Positions 34,002 through 43,176 are shown, counted from the first letter of the stretch. The stretch: DNA of 64,000 nt from Paraburkholderia acidipaludis NBRC 101816 (GCF_000684975.1 NZ_BAXZ01000004.1:333986-397985); one strand, 5' to 3'. Notes: generated from the sequence alone by a model not told the origin. Numbers and translations: made by a program.

Positions 34002-35879
34002 GTGAACAACAGTATCCGCTACGCCCGCCGGATGGCGATCTTCCCGCAGATCAACGACTTCTATCATATCGACTCGTGCGCGGACCCAACCGACCCCGCG
34101 TCGATGCTTTTGCCGCGCGTTGCCGAAGTCGTGCGCCGCCTGCGTGTGCACTACGACGACGCACGGGTCATCTTCTGCCTGCCAGGCGATTTTCTCCATC
34201 CCTCGTGGCTGAGCCGGATTCATCACGGGGCGCAGATGGTCGACGTGCTGATGGAGGCGGGCGTCGACGTGGTGACGTTAGGAAACCATGAGTTCGATTT
34301 CGATCCGCACTTTACGCCGGCTCACCTGATAGAGGCGATCACCCGCAGCGGGCGCATGACTTCAAACCGGTTCGCGCCGGGCGGAAGGAAGATCACGTGG
34401 ATGGCTTCGAACCGGCTGCCGTGGGAGTCGTCGCGGGTGCAACCGCCGCCGGAAACGAGAGAGGCGATCGACCGGCTGGTCCTGCCCGACGCGCTTTATA
34501 TCAGAGTTGCGAACGATCACGTTATCGCGTTGTTCGGGCTGATGAAAGACGGCTGCTATGAAGGCTTTTTCGAAGCGGGCGACTCGCTTTATCGTTGCGC
34601 GGATTTGATCAGGCTTGCGAAGAACGAACATATCGACGGACATGGATGGGTCCGCCCAAGCGACTTTTCATTCGTCGCGATGACACATCAGGATCTGGAT
34701 GTCGATCGGCAAATGGTGGACCGGTGCCCGCAAGTGCGGCTCGTCATAGGCGGGCACGATCACGAGGTCGAGGAGCCCGAAAACCGCCCGACCCTCTGGA
34801 ACGGCGAGCCGTCGAGGTCGTTGATCGTCAAAGCGAAGTCCAATGCAAGAACGATGTGTGTCAGCTTCGTCAACTGGTTTCCGGCATCTGAAGCGTCGGA
34901 ACTGTTCGAGCGCTACGGCGGCATGGAAGGCGCCGTGAAAATGGTGGGCAAGTTCAATCTGGACCAGATGCTGCGAACGATGTTGCTCAACAGTCCAGAC
35001 CGGCTGAAACAAGGCGGCGCGGTCTTTCGCGATCTCCAGGACGATGTGCTGCGGGACGTGCGAAAGACGCTGAATGCCCATGTGTTCGACAACAAGAGCG
35101 GCGGGCTTGCCGGCTTCACGCTGGACGGCTCCTGGACGCTCGACATGCAGGATGCTCGCCTGCAAAAACTCGTTGTGGCGCACGCGCCGACGAAGCGGCG
35201 CATCGAACACTGGCTCGCGCTGACGAAGCCTTATGTGACCGATCTCGTCGAAGCGCCATGCACGCTGGTCATTGAAGACTCGGTCGTCAGGCGCCGCAGC
35301 AGCAACTTTGGGAATTTCGTCGCGGACGTGGTCAGCGGGCGCCAGCTGGCGCGCGGGGGAAATCGGCAGATCGTGGATATCGGACTCGTCAATGCGGGGA
35401 GTTTCCGCATCCAGCGGAATATCGCCAAAGGAGAAATGATGACCACCCGAACGCTGGGTGACATCTTTCTTCACGACAACCGTATCGTCGTTTTTCCGCA
35501 GGTTCCCGGGGAGACGGTACGCAAGATGATCGAATTGACGCTGACGCGTCTGGGCGCCAGGCGCGAGGAGGGGGATGGGCATTTCCTGCAGATCTCCGGC
35601 CTGGCGGTACGCAATCGCGCGGGCGGATCGCCGGAGATCTTTGTCCAGGACGGGAGCGGTGCGCGCGTCGCTCTGCAGAACGAACAAACATACCGGGTAG
35701 CGACCACCGCCTACCTGGCGACCAACGCCGCGAGTCCCTTCAAGATGTATTTCGATGACCTTATGGGTGCCGACGCGGAGCCTTGCATTCGCACGGCTGT
35801 CGAGCGGGAACTGCTTGCGTTGGGGCGTGACTTGCGGCTGGCGGATGAGGATCGCTGGCTGGAACCGGATCGCCCGTGA
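34002..35879 (+). CDS. Bifunctional metallophosphatase / 5'-nucleotidase family protein
   Basis: 625 residues with two domains. The N-terminal calcineurin-like phosphoesterase shows INDFYHID, CLPGDFLHPSWLS, VVTLGNHEFDFDPH and VIGGHDHEVEEP, covering the metal-binding Asp, His and Asn positions. The C-terminal 5'-nucleotidase domain has RRRSSNFGNFVADVVSGR and DIGLVNAGSFR. There is no signal peptide, unusual for the periplasmic UshA type, so a cytoplasmic location is likely. The GTG at 34002 is preferred because GGAGGAAGA precedes it; an ATG 12 bases earlier would overlap that site. Confidence 0.8.
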   Translation: MNNSIRYARRMAIFPQINDFYHIDSCADPTDPASMLLPRVAEVVRRLRVHYDDARVIFCLPGDFLHPSWLSRIHHGAQMVDVLMEAGVDVVTLGNHEFDFDPHFTPAHLIEAITRSGRMTSNRFAPGGRKITWMASNRLPWESSRVQPPPETREAIDRLVLPDALYIRVANDHVIALFGLMKDGCYEGFFEAGDSLYRCADLIRLAKNEHIDGHGWVRPSDFSFVAMTHQDLDVDRQMVDRCPQVRLVIGGHDHEVEEPENRPTLWNGEPSRSLIVKAKSNARTMCVSFVNWFPASEASELFERYGGMEGAVKMVGKFNLDQMLRTMLLNSPDRLKQGGAVFRDLQDDVLRDVRKTLNAHVFDNKSGGLAGFTLDGSWTLDMQDARLQKLVVAHAPTKRRIEHWLALTKPYVTDLVEAPCTLVIEDSVVRRRSSNFGNFVADVVSGRQLARGGNRQIVDIGLVNAGSFRIQRNIAKGEMMTTRTLGDIFLHDNRIVVFPQVPGETVRKMIELTLTRLGARREEGDGHFLQISGLAVRNRAGGSPEIFVQDGSGARVALQNEQTYRVATTAYLATNAASPFKMYFDDLMGADAEPCIRTAVERELLALGRDLRLADEDRWLEPDRP

Positions 35880-36335
35880 CGACGGGGGCGAGGGTAGCGG
35901 CGAGGCCGGCCGCAAGCCCGGTATGGCGTTCGAAAAGCGCCTTGAGTTCAGGACGCAGTCCATCGCCGCGTTGTGCGGCAAGCGCATGGAGCGAGAGAAA
36001 AGGCAGCATGATTGGACTCCAGGCAATGAAGGCCAGGTCAGCGCTACGCCAATGGCCCGATCTATCGTGCGATCGCATGGAGAAGATAGGGCTGAGGGTT
36101 GGCGCAGGCACTCCGATTCTTGCTGTCTGATTACTACGGACACCAGCTTAAGCGGGTGACTGTTATCGGTCTGCCCAGCCGGTCTCGTCGAAGGAGAGCG
36201 CCGTTTCGCCCTGGGACGGCAGGCCGCCGACGGCGCGCAGCATGTCTGCATGTCGCCTCCTCGCCAGCAAGCCAATGTCCGGGCACGCATTGTGCTGTGG
36301 CTCTGCAAAGTTACGCGTGCATGGAGCCCGGCGAC
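35880..36335. other. Intergenic region without a supported gene
   Basis: About 450 bp. A minus-strand frame starting near 36011 (LPFLSLHALAAQRGDG) runs back into the nucleotidase gene with degenerate sequence, and a 26-codon minus frame ends at 36163. Neither has enough support to call. Minus-strand read-through of DNA around 36160 gives SHPLKLVSVVI, but I could tie it to no family. Confidence 0.4.
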
Positions 36336-37259
36336 ATGATGTTGTGGAAAAATTGCCTTGCCGCCGTCCTGTGCGCCGCTGCTGCCGCGTTCGTGCCCGC
36401 GGGCGCGCAGACGCAGGTGCAGGGGGTGGTGCGGCCCGCGGTTTCGGCCTCGCAACCGGTGGTGCACGCCGTTCCTTTGAACCCGCCCGCGTCCGCGCCA
36501 TCGCCCGTGCCACGGCCGGCGCCATCGCCAGCACCGCAGCCTGCTCAGCAGCCTGCTGCGAAGCCGGTTGAAAAGCAGGCTGAAAAGCCGGCTCATAAGC
36601 CCGCACATAAGCATGTGCACGAGCCGACTCGTAAGCCTGCTCCGCAGCCCGCCGTGCAGTCGGCACCTCCTATTCTTCCTGAGCCCGCGCCGCAGCCGGT
36701 GGAACGAGCAGCACCGCAGCCCTACGCGCAACCAGTGCCGGCGCCGCAGCCAGTACCGCAGCCTTACCCACAGCCCGCGCCGGCACCGCAACCCTACACG
36801 TCACCAGCGCCAGCACCGCAATCCGCTTCACAACCCGTCGTCAACTGGACGCTGCAGGTCATCCGTGACGGCCGGCAGATCGACTCGTTCGACGGCTCGG
36901 CGGCGGTCGGTCAGGCGCGGACCAACACGCATCACAAGCTCGTCACGCACGACGTCGGCTGCAGGAACCAGCCCGCGGGCAGTATCGACCTGCAGCGCAC
37001 CATCACGGTCACGCCGCAGCGGGCGGACCCGAGCGCGGCGGTTCTCGCCATCGAGGCGCAGGAGACGGTCGAAAGCGATACCACGCCCCGAACCCGGGAG
37101 GGCTGCAAGCTGCCGCCGCAGCCGAGCGAGGTGCGCGCCAGCCATCCGGGGCTGATCGTGCCGGCGGGTCAATGGGTCGAGTGGCAAATCGTCAGCCAGG
37201 ATCCTTCGCTGCTGTACCGGGTGCGTGCGAGCATTGCACCGCCGCCCGCGCAGCCTTGA
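36336..37259 (+). CDS. Proline-rich exported protein
   Basis: 307 residues. Sec signal MMLWKNCLAAVLCAAAAAFV with likely cleavage at AGA-QT, then about 130 residues of low-complexity Pro/Ala/Gln/Lys repeats (PAPQP, KPAHK, PQPYPQP), then a compact C-terminal domain of about 130 residues beginning VVNWTLQVIRDGRQID with two cysteines that could pair. The layout suggests a cell-wall-spanning linker carrying a small periplasmic domain. I do not recognise the C-terminal domain. Start chosen at 36336 because GGAG lies 9 bases before; the ATG at 36321 is possible. Confidence 0.6.
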   Translation: MMLWKNCLAAVLCAAAAAFVPAGAQTQVQGVVRPAVSASQPVVHAVPLNPPASAPSPVPRPAPSPAPQPAQQPAAKPVEKQAEKPAHKPAHKHVHEPTRKPAPQPAVQSAPPILPEPAPQPVERAAPQPYAQPVPAPQPVPQPYPQPAPAPQPYTSPAPAPQSASQPVVNWTLQVIRDGRQIDSFDGSAAVGQARTNTHHKLVTHDVGCRNQPAGSIDLQRTITVTPQRADPSAAVLAIEAQETVESDTTPRTREGCKLPPQPSEVRASHPGLIVPAGQWVEWQIVSQDPSLLYRVRASIAPPPAQP

Positions 37260-37368
37260 TGGAAAGCGCCACGCTGGAATGCCCCAATCGCGGTGTAGTA
37301 TTCCGCCGTAGCTTCGCTATGGTTCGAGTTCGCCGACAATCAAACGCATCCGGACGGGGAAACACATC

Positions 37369-37770
37369 ATGTCAGGCGAGTGGAAGCGCCGCCTCCAGCT
37401 TTTTGCCCAGCGTTTCTGGCAGCCCACCAGTGCGTGCATGACCTGCATGCCGGGAAGCTGGGGCAATGTCATGAGTCTTGCCCACTGGGCGATCGCTCTC
37501 CAGACGGGCCTGTTCACCGGCATTCTGGCCGTACTTCTGACGTTTACGCCCGCGCGAAAACTCTATGCGCATCGATACGGCAATGCGCTGATCGTCGGCT
37601 GTCTGACGACGATAGGCGACGCCTACTCGCACAAGAGCCACTACCGCATCCCCGTTGTCGAGCACATCGCAACAGGGGTCATGTCCGGACTGCTCGCGCT
37701 GGCCGCCTCCTGGCTCCTTGAAGATCGCGCGCGGCGCATCCGGGCGGCCTGGTCGCGGGTTTTCGGATAG
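37369..37770 (+). CDS. Hypothetical membrane protein (133 aa)
   Basis: Unrecognised small inner-membrane protein. An amphipathic N-terminus with CMTCM is followed by hydrophobic helices at about residues 35-58 (HWAIALQTGLFTGILAVLLT), 70-85 and 98-115. GGGGAAAC precedes the ATG. It ends at the bidirectional terminator shared with mqo. Confidence 0.55.
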   Translation: MSGEWKRRLQLFAQRFWQPTSACMTCMPGSWGNVMSLAHWAIALQTGLFTGILAVLLTFTPARKLYAHRYGNALIVGCLTTIGDAYSHKSHYRIPVVEHIATGVMSGLLALAASWLLEDRARRIRAAWSRVFG

Positions 37771-37774
37771 CTCG

Positions 37775-37811
37775 TCCTTTGGCCCGGAGACATGGCCGCC
37801 GGGCCAAAGGA
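37775..37811. terminator. Bidirectional terminator between 37770 and mqo
   Basis: TCCTTTGGCCCGG and its exact 13-base complement flank an 11-base loop, in the gap between two convergent genes. The CTTT/AAAG ends give short T-rich runs in both directions. Confidence 0.7.
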
Positions 37812-37839
37812 TGGGGCAGGCGCAGACCGGAAGCGCGGC

Positions 37840-39411
37840 TCAGGCCGGCAGGGACGCCGGAGCCAGTTGCAGCGCTTCGCCGGTACTCGCCCATTCGGCG
37901 CGCAGCGCGCGGACGTTATCGCCAAGCTTGCTGCCGTAATGCGGTACGAGCTCGCGAAGCTTGTCGCGCCACCGGCTCGTCTCGCATTGCGTGCGGAACA
38001 CGCGGTGCAGCAGGTCGAGCATGATCGGCGCCGCCGTCGAGGCGCCCGGAGACGCGCCCAGCAGGCCCGCGATACTGCCGTCCCCGGCGCTGACGATCTC
38101 GGTGCCCATCTTCAGGACGCCGCCCTTGACGCCGTCGCGCTTGATGACCTGGACGCGCTGGCCTGCCTGAAACAGCCGCCAGTTTTCGCCCTGCGCGCGC
38201 GGAAAATATTCGCGGAGCGCGTTCAGCCGGTCCTCTTCGGACAGACTCAGTTGCTCGGCCAGATACTCGACGAGCGGAAACTGGTCGAAGCCGACGTGCA
38301 GCATGGGGGCGATGTTGTCGAGGCCGATGCTGTGCAGCAGGTCGAGATACGACCCGTGTTTCAGGAACTTCGTGGAGAACGTTGCGAACGGGCCGAACAG
38401 CACGACCCGCTTGCCGTCGAGCACGCGCGTGTCGAGGTGCGGGACGGACATCGGCGGCGCGCCGACCGACGCGCGGCCGTACACCTTGGCCAGATGCCGG
38501 CGCGCGATGTCCTCGTCCTCGGTCACGAGAAAAGCGCCGCCGACGGGAAAAGCCCCGTAATCGCGCGCCTCGGGAATGCCCGACGCCTGCAGCAGCGGCA
38601 GTGCGGCCCCGCCGGCGCCCACGAACACGAACTTCGCGTCCACCGCATGGTCGGTCCCGTCGCGCATGTTGTGCCACGACACCCGCCAGGTTCCATCGGC
38701 ATTGCGCTTCAGATGGCGCGCTTCGCAAGAGAGCTGGAGGTCGAAGTCCGAACGGCGCTGGAGATGATTCACGTACTGGCGCGTGACTTCCCCGAAGTTC
38801 ACGTCGGTGCCCATTTGCGACCACGTTGCCGCGACCTTCTGGGCCGGATTGCGCCCCTCCATCATCAGCGGCACCCATTGATGGAGTTGCGCCTCGTCTT
38901 CCGAATAGCGCATGTCCTCGAACAGCGGCGAGGCTCGAAGGGCTTCATGGCGCTGCCGAAGGAAGCGGACGTCCTCGTCGCCGAAGACGAAGCTCATGTG
39001 CGGCGCCGCGTTGATGAAACGGCGCGGCTCGCTCAGCACGCCGCGCTCGACCATCGACGTCCAGAACCGGCGCGATACCTGGAACGCTTCGTTGATCGCA
39101 ACGGCGCTCCCGATCTGAACGGTTCCGTCGGGCTGCTCGGGCGTGTAGTTCAGCTCCGCGAGCGCGCAATGCCCCGTGCCGGCATTGTTCCAGCCGTTCG
39201 TGCTCTCGTTCGCGACCGCGTCGAGCCGCTCCAGCATCAGCATCGACCACTGCGGCTCGAGCTCGTGCAGGAGGACGCCGAGCGTCGAGCTCATGACGCC
39301 GCCGCCGATCAGCATGACGTCCACCTTTCCGATGTTTGCCGCTTGCGCGGAATGCGCCGGATCAGACGAGGCGTGATGCGGCGACAGGGCCGATTTGAGG
39401 GAGTCGAACAT
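37840..39411 (-). CDS. mqo: Malate:quinone oxidoreductase
   Basis: Peripheral membrane FAD enzyme that oxidises malate to oxaloacetate with quinone, bypassing soluble malate dehydrogenase. 523 residues; FAD motif KVDVMLIGGGVMSSTLGVLL, then SMLMLERLDAVANESTNGWN and NNAGTGHCALAELNYTP, all diagnostic for Mqo. The ATG at 39411 (MFDSLKSALSPHH) has AAAGG 9 bases upstream; in-frame sequence above it is not family-like. Confidence 0.93.
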   Translation of the reverse strand: MFDSLKSALSPHHASSDPAHSAQAANIGKVDVMLIGGGVMSSTLGVLLHELEPQWSMLMLERLDAVANESTNGWNNAGTGHCALAELNYTPEQPDGTVQIGSAVAINEAFQVSRRFWTSMVERGVLSEPRRFINAAPHMSFVFGDEDVRFLRQRHEALRASPLFEDMRYSEDEAQLHQWVPLMMEGRNPAQKVAATWSQMGTDVNFGEVTRQYVNHLQRRSDFDLQLSCEARHLKRNADGTWRVSWHNMRDGTDHAVDAKFVFVGAGGAALPLLQASGIPEARDYGAFPVGGAFLVTEDEDIARRHLAKVYGRASVGAPPMSVPHLDTRVLDGKRVVLFGPFATFSTKFLKHGSYLDLLHSIGLDNIAPMLHVGFDQFPLVEYLAEQLSLSEEDRLNALREYFPRAQGENWRLFQAGQRVQVIKRDGVKGGVLKMGTEIVSAGDGSIAGLLGASPGASTAAPIMLDLLHRVFRTQCETSRWRDKLRELVPHYGSKLGDNVRALRAEWASTGEALQLAPASLPA

Positions 39412-39490
39412 TGTAATGAACCTTTCTGCGAGGGATGTGGAGCGAGGGAGGAGGTTGGGAAAATCCGGTCCGGAAAATTCAGGAGCCGTC

Positions 39491-39778
39491 TCAGGTCCGG
39501 CTACCGACGCCATGATGGACCACAAAGAGCCCATCCGGGTCGTAGCGCTGCTTGATGCGAATGAGACGCCCGTAGTTCGCGCCACAGAACGCGCCTTGCC
39601 AATTTTCCTGGAAGTAGTCGCATTCGTTGACATACGTGCCCGTGCCCGGTGCGATGGTACACAACACCGTTATCGTTTTCATGACACGGTCACGCAGCGC
39701 GGCGGTCGCCGCCAGCGCGAGACCGGCGCCGAGCACGCGGCGCCGACGATACCCCCTGGGTGATTCCGCACGGGTCAT
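39491..39778 (-). pseudogene. Internally deleted FAD-linked (BBE-type) oxidase relic
   Basis: The 95-codon frame joins two ends of one gene. The start, MTRAESPRGYRRRRVLGAGL, is a twin-arginine export signal. The end, YVNECDYFQENWQGAFCGAN then YGRLIRIKQRYDPDGLFVVH, is the C-terminal berberine-bridge domain of FAD-linked oxidases, normally about 450 residues away. The FAD-binding domain is missing. The remaining frame is open and could still be translated, but cannot be an active oxidase. It lies 79 bp upstream of mqo on the same strand. Confidence 0.75.
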
Positions 39779-39927
39779 ATGCTCTCCTCGCCGGTTTGCC
39801 GGCCGGATACTCTACCGCGCCGCGCCCAATCGAGGACGCTCCCCGCGACCTGCAGTTCGTGACGCAGTCGAGCATGCCGCCGCTTGGGGCATCGGTGCGA
39901 AATCGCTGGGCGGCGTGCCGCGCGATG

Positions 39928-40449
39928 TCATGACTTGCGGAGAGACCCATAGCCCGGCGCGGCCTTGAGCTGAGGGCGCAGCATCAGACAGAAAGCGGCA
40001 ACGTGCGTAATCATCAACAAGGGCACGTAGATGACCGGAATCGCATACGTGGCGCCAAATTGCCCCGCATGCGCGGGAAGATCGGCATGGATGGCGTGGT
40101 AATAGTCGACGATGAGGTCGACCATGCCCGCAACGTTGAAGGCGACGACGAAGGTCCAGAAGATCTGGCGGACCCGTACCGTCAGGAGTGCCAACATGGC
40201 CAGCACGCCCGTTGCGAGGTCGCCATACGCGGCGAACACGGCGAAGCTCGCGGGAAGCTGGGGACTGACGATACCCGGGAGCAGAAACACCAGCCCGAAA
40301 AACCGGAAGCTGTGCAAGGTGGCGATGGCGCGCTGCGCGTCGAACGGGGCCATCGACTTGAGCCTGGGCCAGACGTAGGCGCCGAAGCAAAGCAGCCAGG
40401 CGACATACCCCAGGACGAGATGCAGCTGAAAGAGAAGTTTCGGTGACAT
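39928..40449 (-). CDS. Hypothetical multi-pass membrane protein (173 aa)
   Basis: Integral membrane protein with about five hydrophobic helices (LLFQLHLVLGYVAWLLCFGA, FFGLVFLLPGIVS, VLAMLALL, FWTFVVAFNVAGMVDLIVDY, IPVIYVPLLMITHVAAFCLM). The histidines HLVLGY and HVAAF are placed as in small cytochrome-b-like or DUF-type proteins, but I cannot assign a family. Divergent from the LysR gene at 40569, which may regulate it. Confidence 0.65.
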   Translation of the reverse strand: MSPKLLFQLHLVLGYVAWLLCFGAYVWPRLKSMAPFDAQRAIATLHSFRFFGLVFLLPGIVSPQLPASFAVFAAYGDLATGVLAMLALLTVRVRQIFWTFVVAFNVAGMVDLIVDYYHAIHADLPAHAGQFGATYAIPVIYVPLLMITHVAAFCLMLRPQLKAAPGYGSLRKS

Positions 40450-40568
40450 GGCGGCTGGCTATCCTCTGTTGTTGCGGAGGTTGATGGGCTGGGATGCGGC
40501 CTGATCCCCACGTGCCAGGTGTACCATGGCCCTCGTTGAGCGACTATTCATCACAATGTTGACGGGCT

Positions 40569-41513
40569 ATGAAGCAGAACTTCACAGTCAGACAGGGCGC
40601 CCTCGACGGGGTGGAGGTGTTCCTGAGCGTGGCGCAGCACCGCAGCTTTCGCAAGGCAGCGGCGGAACTCGGCGTGACGCCGTCGGCAGTCAGCCAGACG
40701 GTGCGCGTGCTCGAGGCACGCATCGGCGCCGCGCTCTTCACGCGCACCACGCGCAGTGTCGGTCTGACCGAAGCCGGTGAACGGTTTCTTTCGCGCGCCA
40801 AGCCGGCTTTCGAAGAGCTCGTCGCCGCGGGCGAGGCCGCGCGCGGCCTCGGTCAGCGGCCGGCCGGCTTGCTGAGGCTTTCCGTACCGCGCGCGGTGGT
40901 TCCGCTGCTGCTGGAGCCGCTGATCGCATCGTTCTGCAAGGCCTATCCCGAGATCGAAGTGGAGCTGGCCACCAGCAAGGACCTGGTCGATCTGGCGGCG
41001 GAAGGATTCGACGCCGGCATCCGGCTGGGCCAGCTCGTTGCCGCCGATATGGTGGCGGTGCCGCTGACGCCGCCGTTTCGCCTCGCCATCGTTGGGAGTC
41101 CTGCCTACTTCGCCGCGCGTGGCAGGCCCGCGAGCACGGACGACCTGCGGCAGCACGCCTGCCTGAGATGGCGGCGATCGAGCGGCGCGCTCGCGCCGTG
41201 GTCATTCAGCGACAACGGTCAGGCCATCGAGATCGCCGTATCCGGTCCGCTGATCGCCAGCGACTTTCCGACCATGCTGGGCGCGGCGATAGAAGGCATG
41301 GGCCTCGCGCAGCTACCCGGGCCCATGGTTGCCGAAGCGGTAAGGGCAGGGAAGCTGGTGCACGTACTGGAGGCGTATGCACCGATGCTCCCTGGCGTGT
41401 TCCTCTGTTATCCCAGCCGCCGGCAGATCTTGCCGAAGCTGCGCGCGTTCATCGATTACGTGAAGAGCCGGCCGGCGGGCGTGGGGGAATCGCGTAGTCG
41501 ATCGGGTAGTTAA
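40569..41513 (+). CDS. LysR-family transcriptional regulator
   Basis: 314 residues. N-terminal helix-turn-helix SFRKAAAELGVTPSAVSQTV with RTTRSVGLTEAGERFL, then an effector-binding domain. The form GQRPAGLLRLSVPRAVVPLL and the block LVDLAAEGFDAGIRLGQLVA are typical of the PA2877/DmlR-like LysR subgroup. Divergent from the membrane-protein gene at 40449 (119 bp apart). Its last codons and stop lie inside a 12-bp tandem repeat. Confidence 0.9.
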   Translation: MKQNFTVRQGALDGVEVFLSVAQHRSFRKAAAELGVTPSAVSQTVRVLEARIGAALFTRTTRSVGLTEAGERFLSRAKPAFEELVAAGEAARGLGQRPAGLLRLSVPRAVVPLLLEPLIASFCKAYPEIEVELATSKDLVDLAAEGFDAGIRLGQLVAADMVAVPLTPPFRLAIVGSPAYFAARGRPASTDDLRQHACLRWRRSSGALAPWSFSDNGQAIEIAVSGPLIASDFPTMLGAAIEGMGLAQLPGPMVAEAVRAGKLVHVLEAYAPMLPGVFLCYPSRRQILPKLRAFIDYVKSRPAGVGESRSRSGS

Positions 41514-41529
41514 GCCGGTAATTAATCGG
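41494..41529. repeat. 12-bp tandem repeat across the LysR stop codon
   Basis: GTAGTCGATCGG, GTAGTTAAGCCG and GTAATTAATCGG, head to tail. The array contains the LysR stop codon and the stop codon of the convergent BON-domain gene. Confidence 0.7.
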
Positions 41530-41869
41530 ACTCGCGGCCCGGCGAGCGGATGGTCAACTTGTTCGAAAGTGCCGTGACGCCCGTTACGCCGCGTGTTGCC
41601 GCGCCGGCGAGCTCGAGCTGATGCTCGCTCACGGCCGTGCCGGTCAAGGTGACGCTGCCGCTGCGCGCCTTGACGTAAATATGCGTCGGATCGAGGCCAT
41701 CGGTACGAGACAGCGCCAACTGGACGTGCCGCACCAGTGTCCTGTCGGGAACTGCGCTTGTGCTCGTTGCCGCCGTCAAGCCGCCGGATTGCGCAAAGGC
41801 TTGCTGTCCCGGTGTCATCAGGGGCAATAACAGGCCAAACGACACCGCTAAAGGATAGAGACGCTTCAT
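41522..41869 (-). CDS. BON-domain exported protein
   Basis: 115 residues from the second of two nearby ATGs, which is 6 bases after GGAGG (the first ATG overlaps that site). Sec signal with hydrophobic LAVSFGLLLPLMTPGQQAFA, then one BON domain: ALSRTDGLDPTHIYVKARSG, SVTLTGTAVSEHQLELAGAA and VTALSNKLTI. BON proteins attach to the periplasmic face of membranes and are often osmotic-stress induced. Related to OsmY but with a single domain. Confidence 0.85.
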   Translation of the reverse strand: MKRLYPLAVSFGLLLPLMTPGQQAFAQSGGLTAATSTSAVPDRTLVRHVQLALSRTDGLDPTHIYVKARSGSVTLTGTAVSEHQLELAGAATRGVTGVTALSNKLTIRSPGRESD

Positions 41870-42067
41870 TTTCATCCTCCGTTCACGCCGAATCGGTCGT
41901 AATTTCGGTCATAGCGGTTTCCACGGTAGACCATGCCGATTAAGGGACCATTAGACTCGGGTGAAACTTTCTTCACGTCCGGTGCCAATCGCCACAACGA
42001 TGATTTGTGGGAACATGGCGAGCGCCTTGCTCAATGCAACTTCGCTTTCTGTCCCGGAGACCCAAAC

Positions 42068-43075
42068 ATGCAAGTGGACTGCATGGACGCCACCCTGAGC
42101 GAACTGCTGGATGCGAATGCCGGCTTCGATCTGGCCGCCAGGGGGACGACCAACCATTGTCCGATGGCGCTCGTTGCGCTGTCCCGAATGGGGGCGTCCC
42201 CTGCGCGGCTACACGAATTCTTTGCGATGTGGGAGCGCAAGTATGCGCTGCCCGCGCCACGCGTCGACGTGACGATCGATCGTCGCGACTGGTCGCGCGA
42301 ACTCGGTAATCCCGCTGCGTTCGGCGCGTTGCGTATGGGCTTTCTGGACTGGATGGCGGACGACGGCCCCATTCCGGTGATCACGCAAGTCCTGAGCGCA
42401 GTGCCGTTCGCTCCCGCCACGGGCGCGTTTCATGCGCTCATACGGCTGGCTTACGGCATCGAGGCCGCGCATGCCGGCGAGATGGCTGCGGGCCTTGCCG
42501 CGCTGGTCGCGTCGCATTTGCCGATTGCGGTGCCTGTCGACGGGCGCCGTCGCGCGGAAAGCGTCGACGCGGCGTTTTATGAGGCTGCGCGGGCCATGGC
42601 CAACGATCCTGTCCCCGGCAACTCGATAACGGCGCGCCTTCGCGCCGTGGCAAACGATGCCCGGTTCCAGCAGGCGGTTCTCGCGCCTCCGGCGACCTCG
42701 TCGCTGCTCGACGACGTAGCACGAGCGGCTATCGCCGCGTACTGGCGGACGGGAGATTTCACCGTACTCCATACCGTTACCGGCACGCACGCCGCCCGCA
42801 TTCTGTTTGCACAACTGCCCGATTCGCTGGTCGAGCAACTGCTGCCCGCCCTATGGATTGCGCTGTGCACCGCTTACGCGACCGTGCGCAAGCCTTCCGA
42901 CGTCGAGCCGGATGTGCCCGGAGTCGAAGGCGACTGGAGCGAAGCTTGCCGGCTGGCGGTGCTCTCCGATGATGATCACGTCGTCAAGATGACCTACACG
43001 TGCCTTTGCGAGCACCGCCGCAATGCGTCGGCGCTTTATCTGGCTTCGGCGGCACGGCTAGTCGGAATGGCATAG
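42068..43075 (+). CDS. Questin oxidase-like protein (DUF4243)
   Basis: 335 residues. The region RGTTNHCPMALVALSRMGAS followed by PARLHEFFAMWERKYA matches the start of the questin oxidase-like family, named from a fungal anthraquinone ring-opening enzyme and also present in bacteria without known function. Further family-like blocks include TVTGTHAARILFAQLP and HVVKMTYTCLCEH (C-terminal His/Cys). The ATG at 42068 has GGAG 9 bases upstream. No cofactor-binding motif is visible. It stands alone, before the nir control region. Confidence 0.7.
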   Translation: MQVDCMDATLSELLDANAGFDLAARGTTNHCPMALVALSRMGASPARLHEFFAMWERKYALPAPRVDVTIDRRDWSRELGNPAAFGALRMGFLDWMADDGPIPVITQVLSAVPFAPATGAFHALIRLAYGIEAAHAGEMAAGLAALVASHLPIAVPVDGRRRAESVDAAFYEAARAMANDPVPGNSITARLRAVANDARFQQAVLAPPATSSLLDDVARAAIAAYWRTGDFTVLHTVTGTHAARILFAQLPDSLVEQLLPALWIALCTAYATVRKPSDVEPDVPGVEGDWSEACRLAVLSDDDHVVKMTYTCLCEHRRNASALYLASAARLVGMA

Positions 43076-43140
43076 ATACGCTCCATTCGGGCCCGCTGCA
43101 ACGGCGGCGGCACGACGCTCCGCGCAGGCGCGGGCGTTTC

Positions 43141-43176
43141 GCACAGCGAATGTGCTGCACAGCACCAATCTTGTGC
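43141..43176. promoter_or_regulatory. Two NtrC-type dyads upstream of nirB
   Basis: GCAC-AGCGAAT-GTGC (43141-43155) and GCAC-CAATCTT-GTGC (43162-43176) both match the NtrC pattern GCAC-N7-GTGC exactly. Their centres are 21 bp apart, two helical turns, and lie 134 and 155 bp upstream of the predicted sigma-54 start site, the usual enhancer arrangement. Confidence 0.75.

Noticed and set aside
35761..36111. Minus-strand frame of 116 codons overlapping the nucleotidase end
   Set aside because: Only the first 30 residues look protein-like; the rest is the shadow of the nucleotidase gene on the other strand.
36500..36830. Dense Pro/Gln repeats suspected as a DNA satellite
   Set aside because: The repetition follows codons for a low-complexity proline-rich linker in an otherwise sound exported protein.
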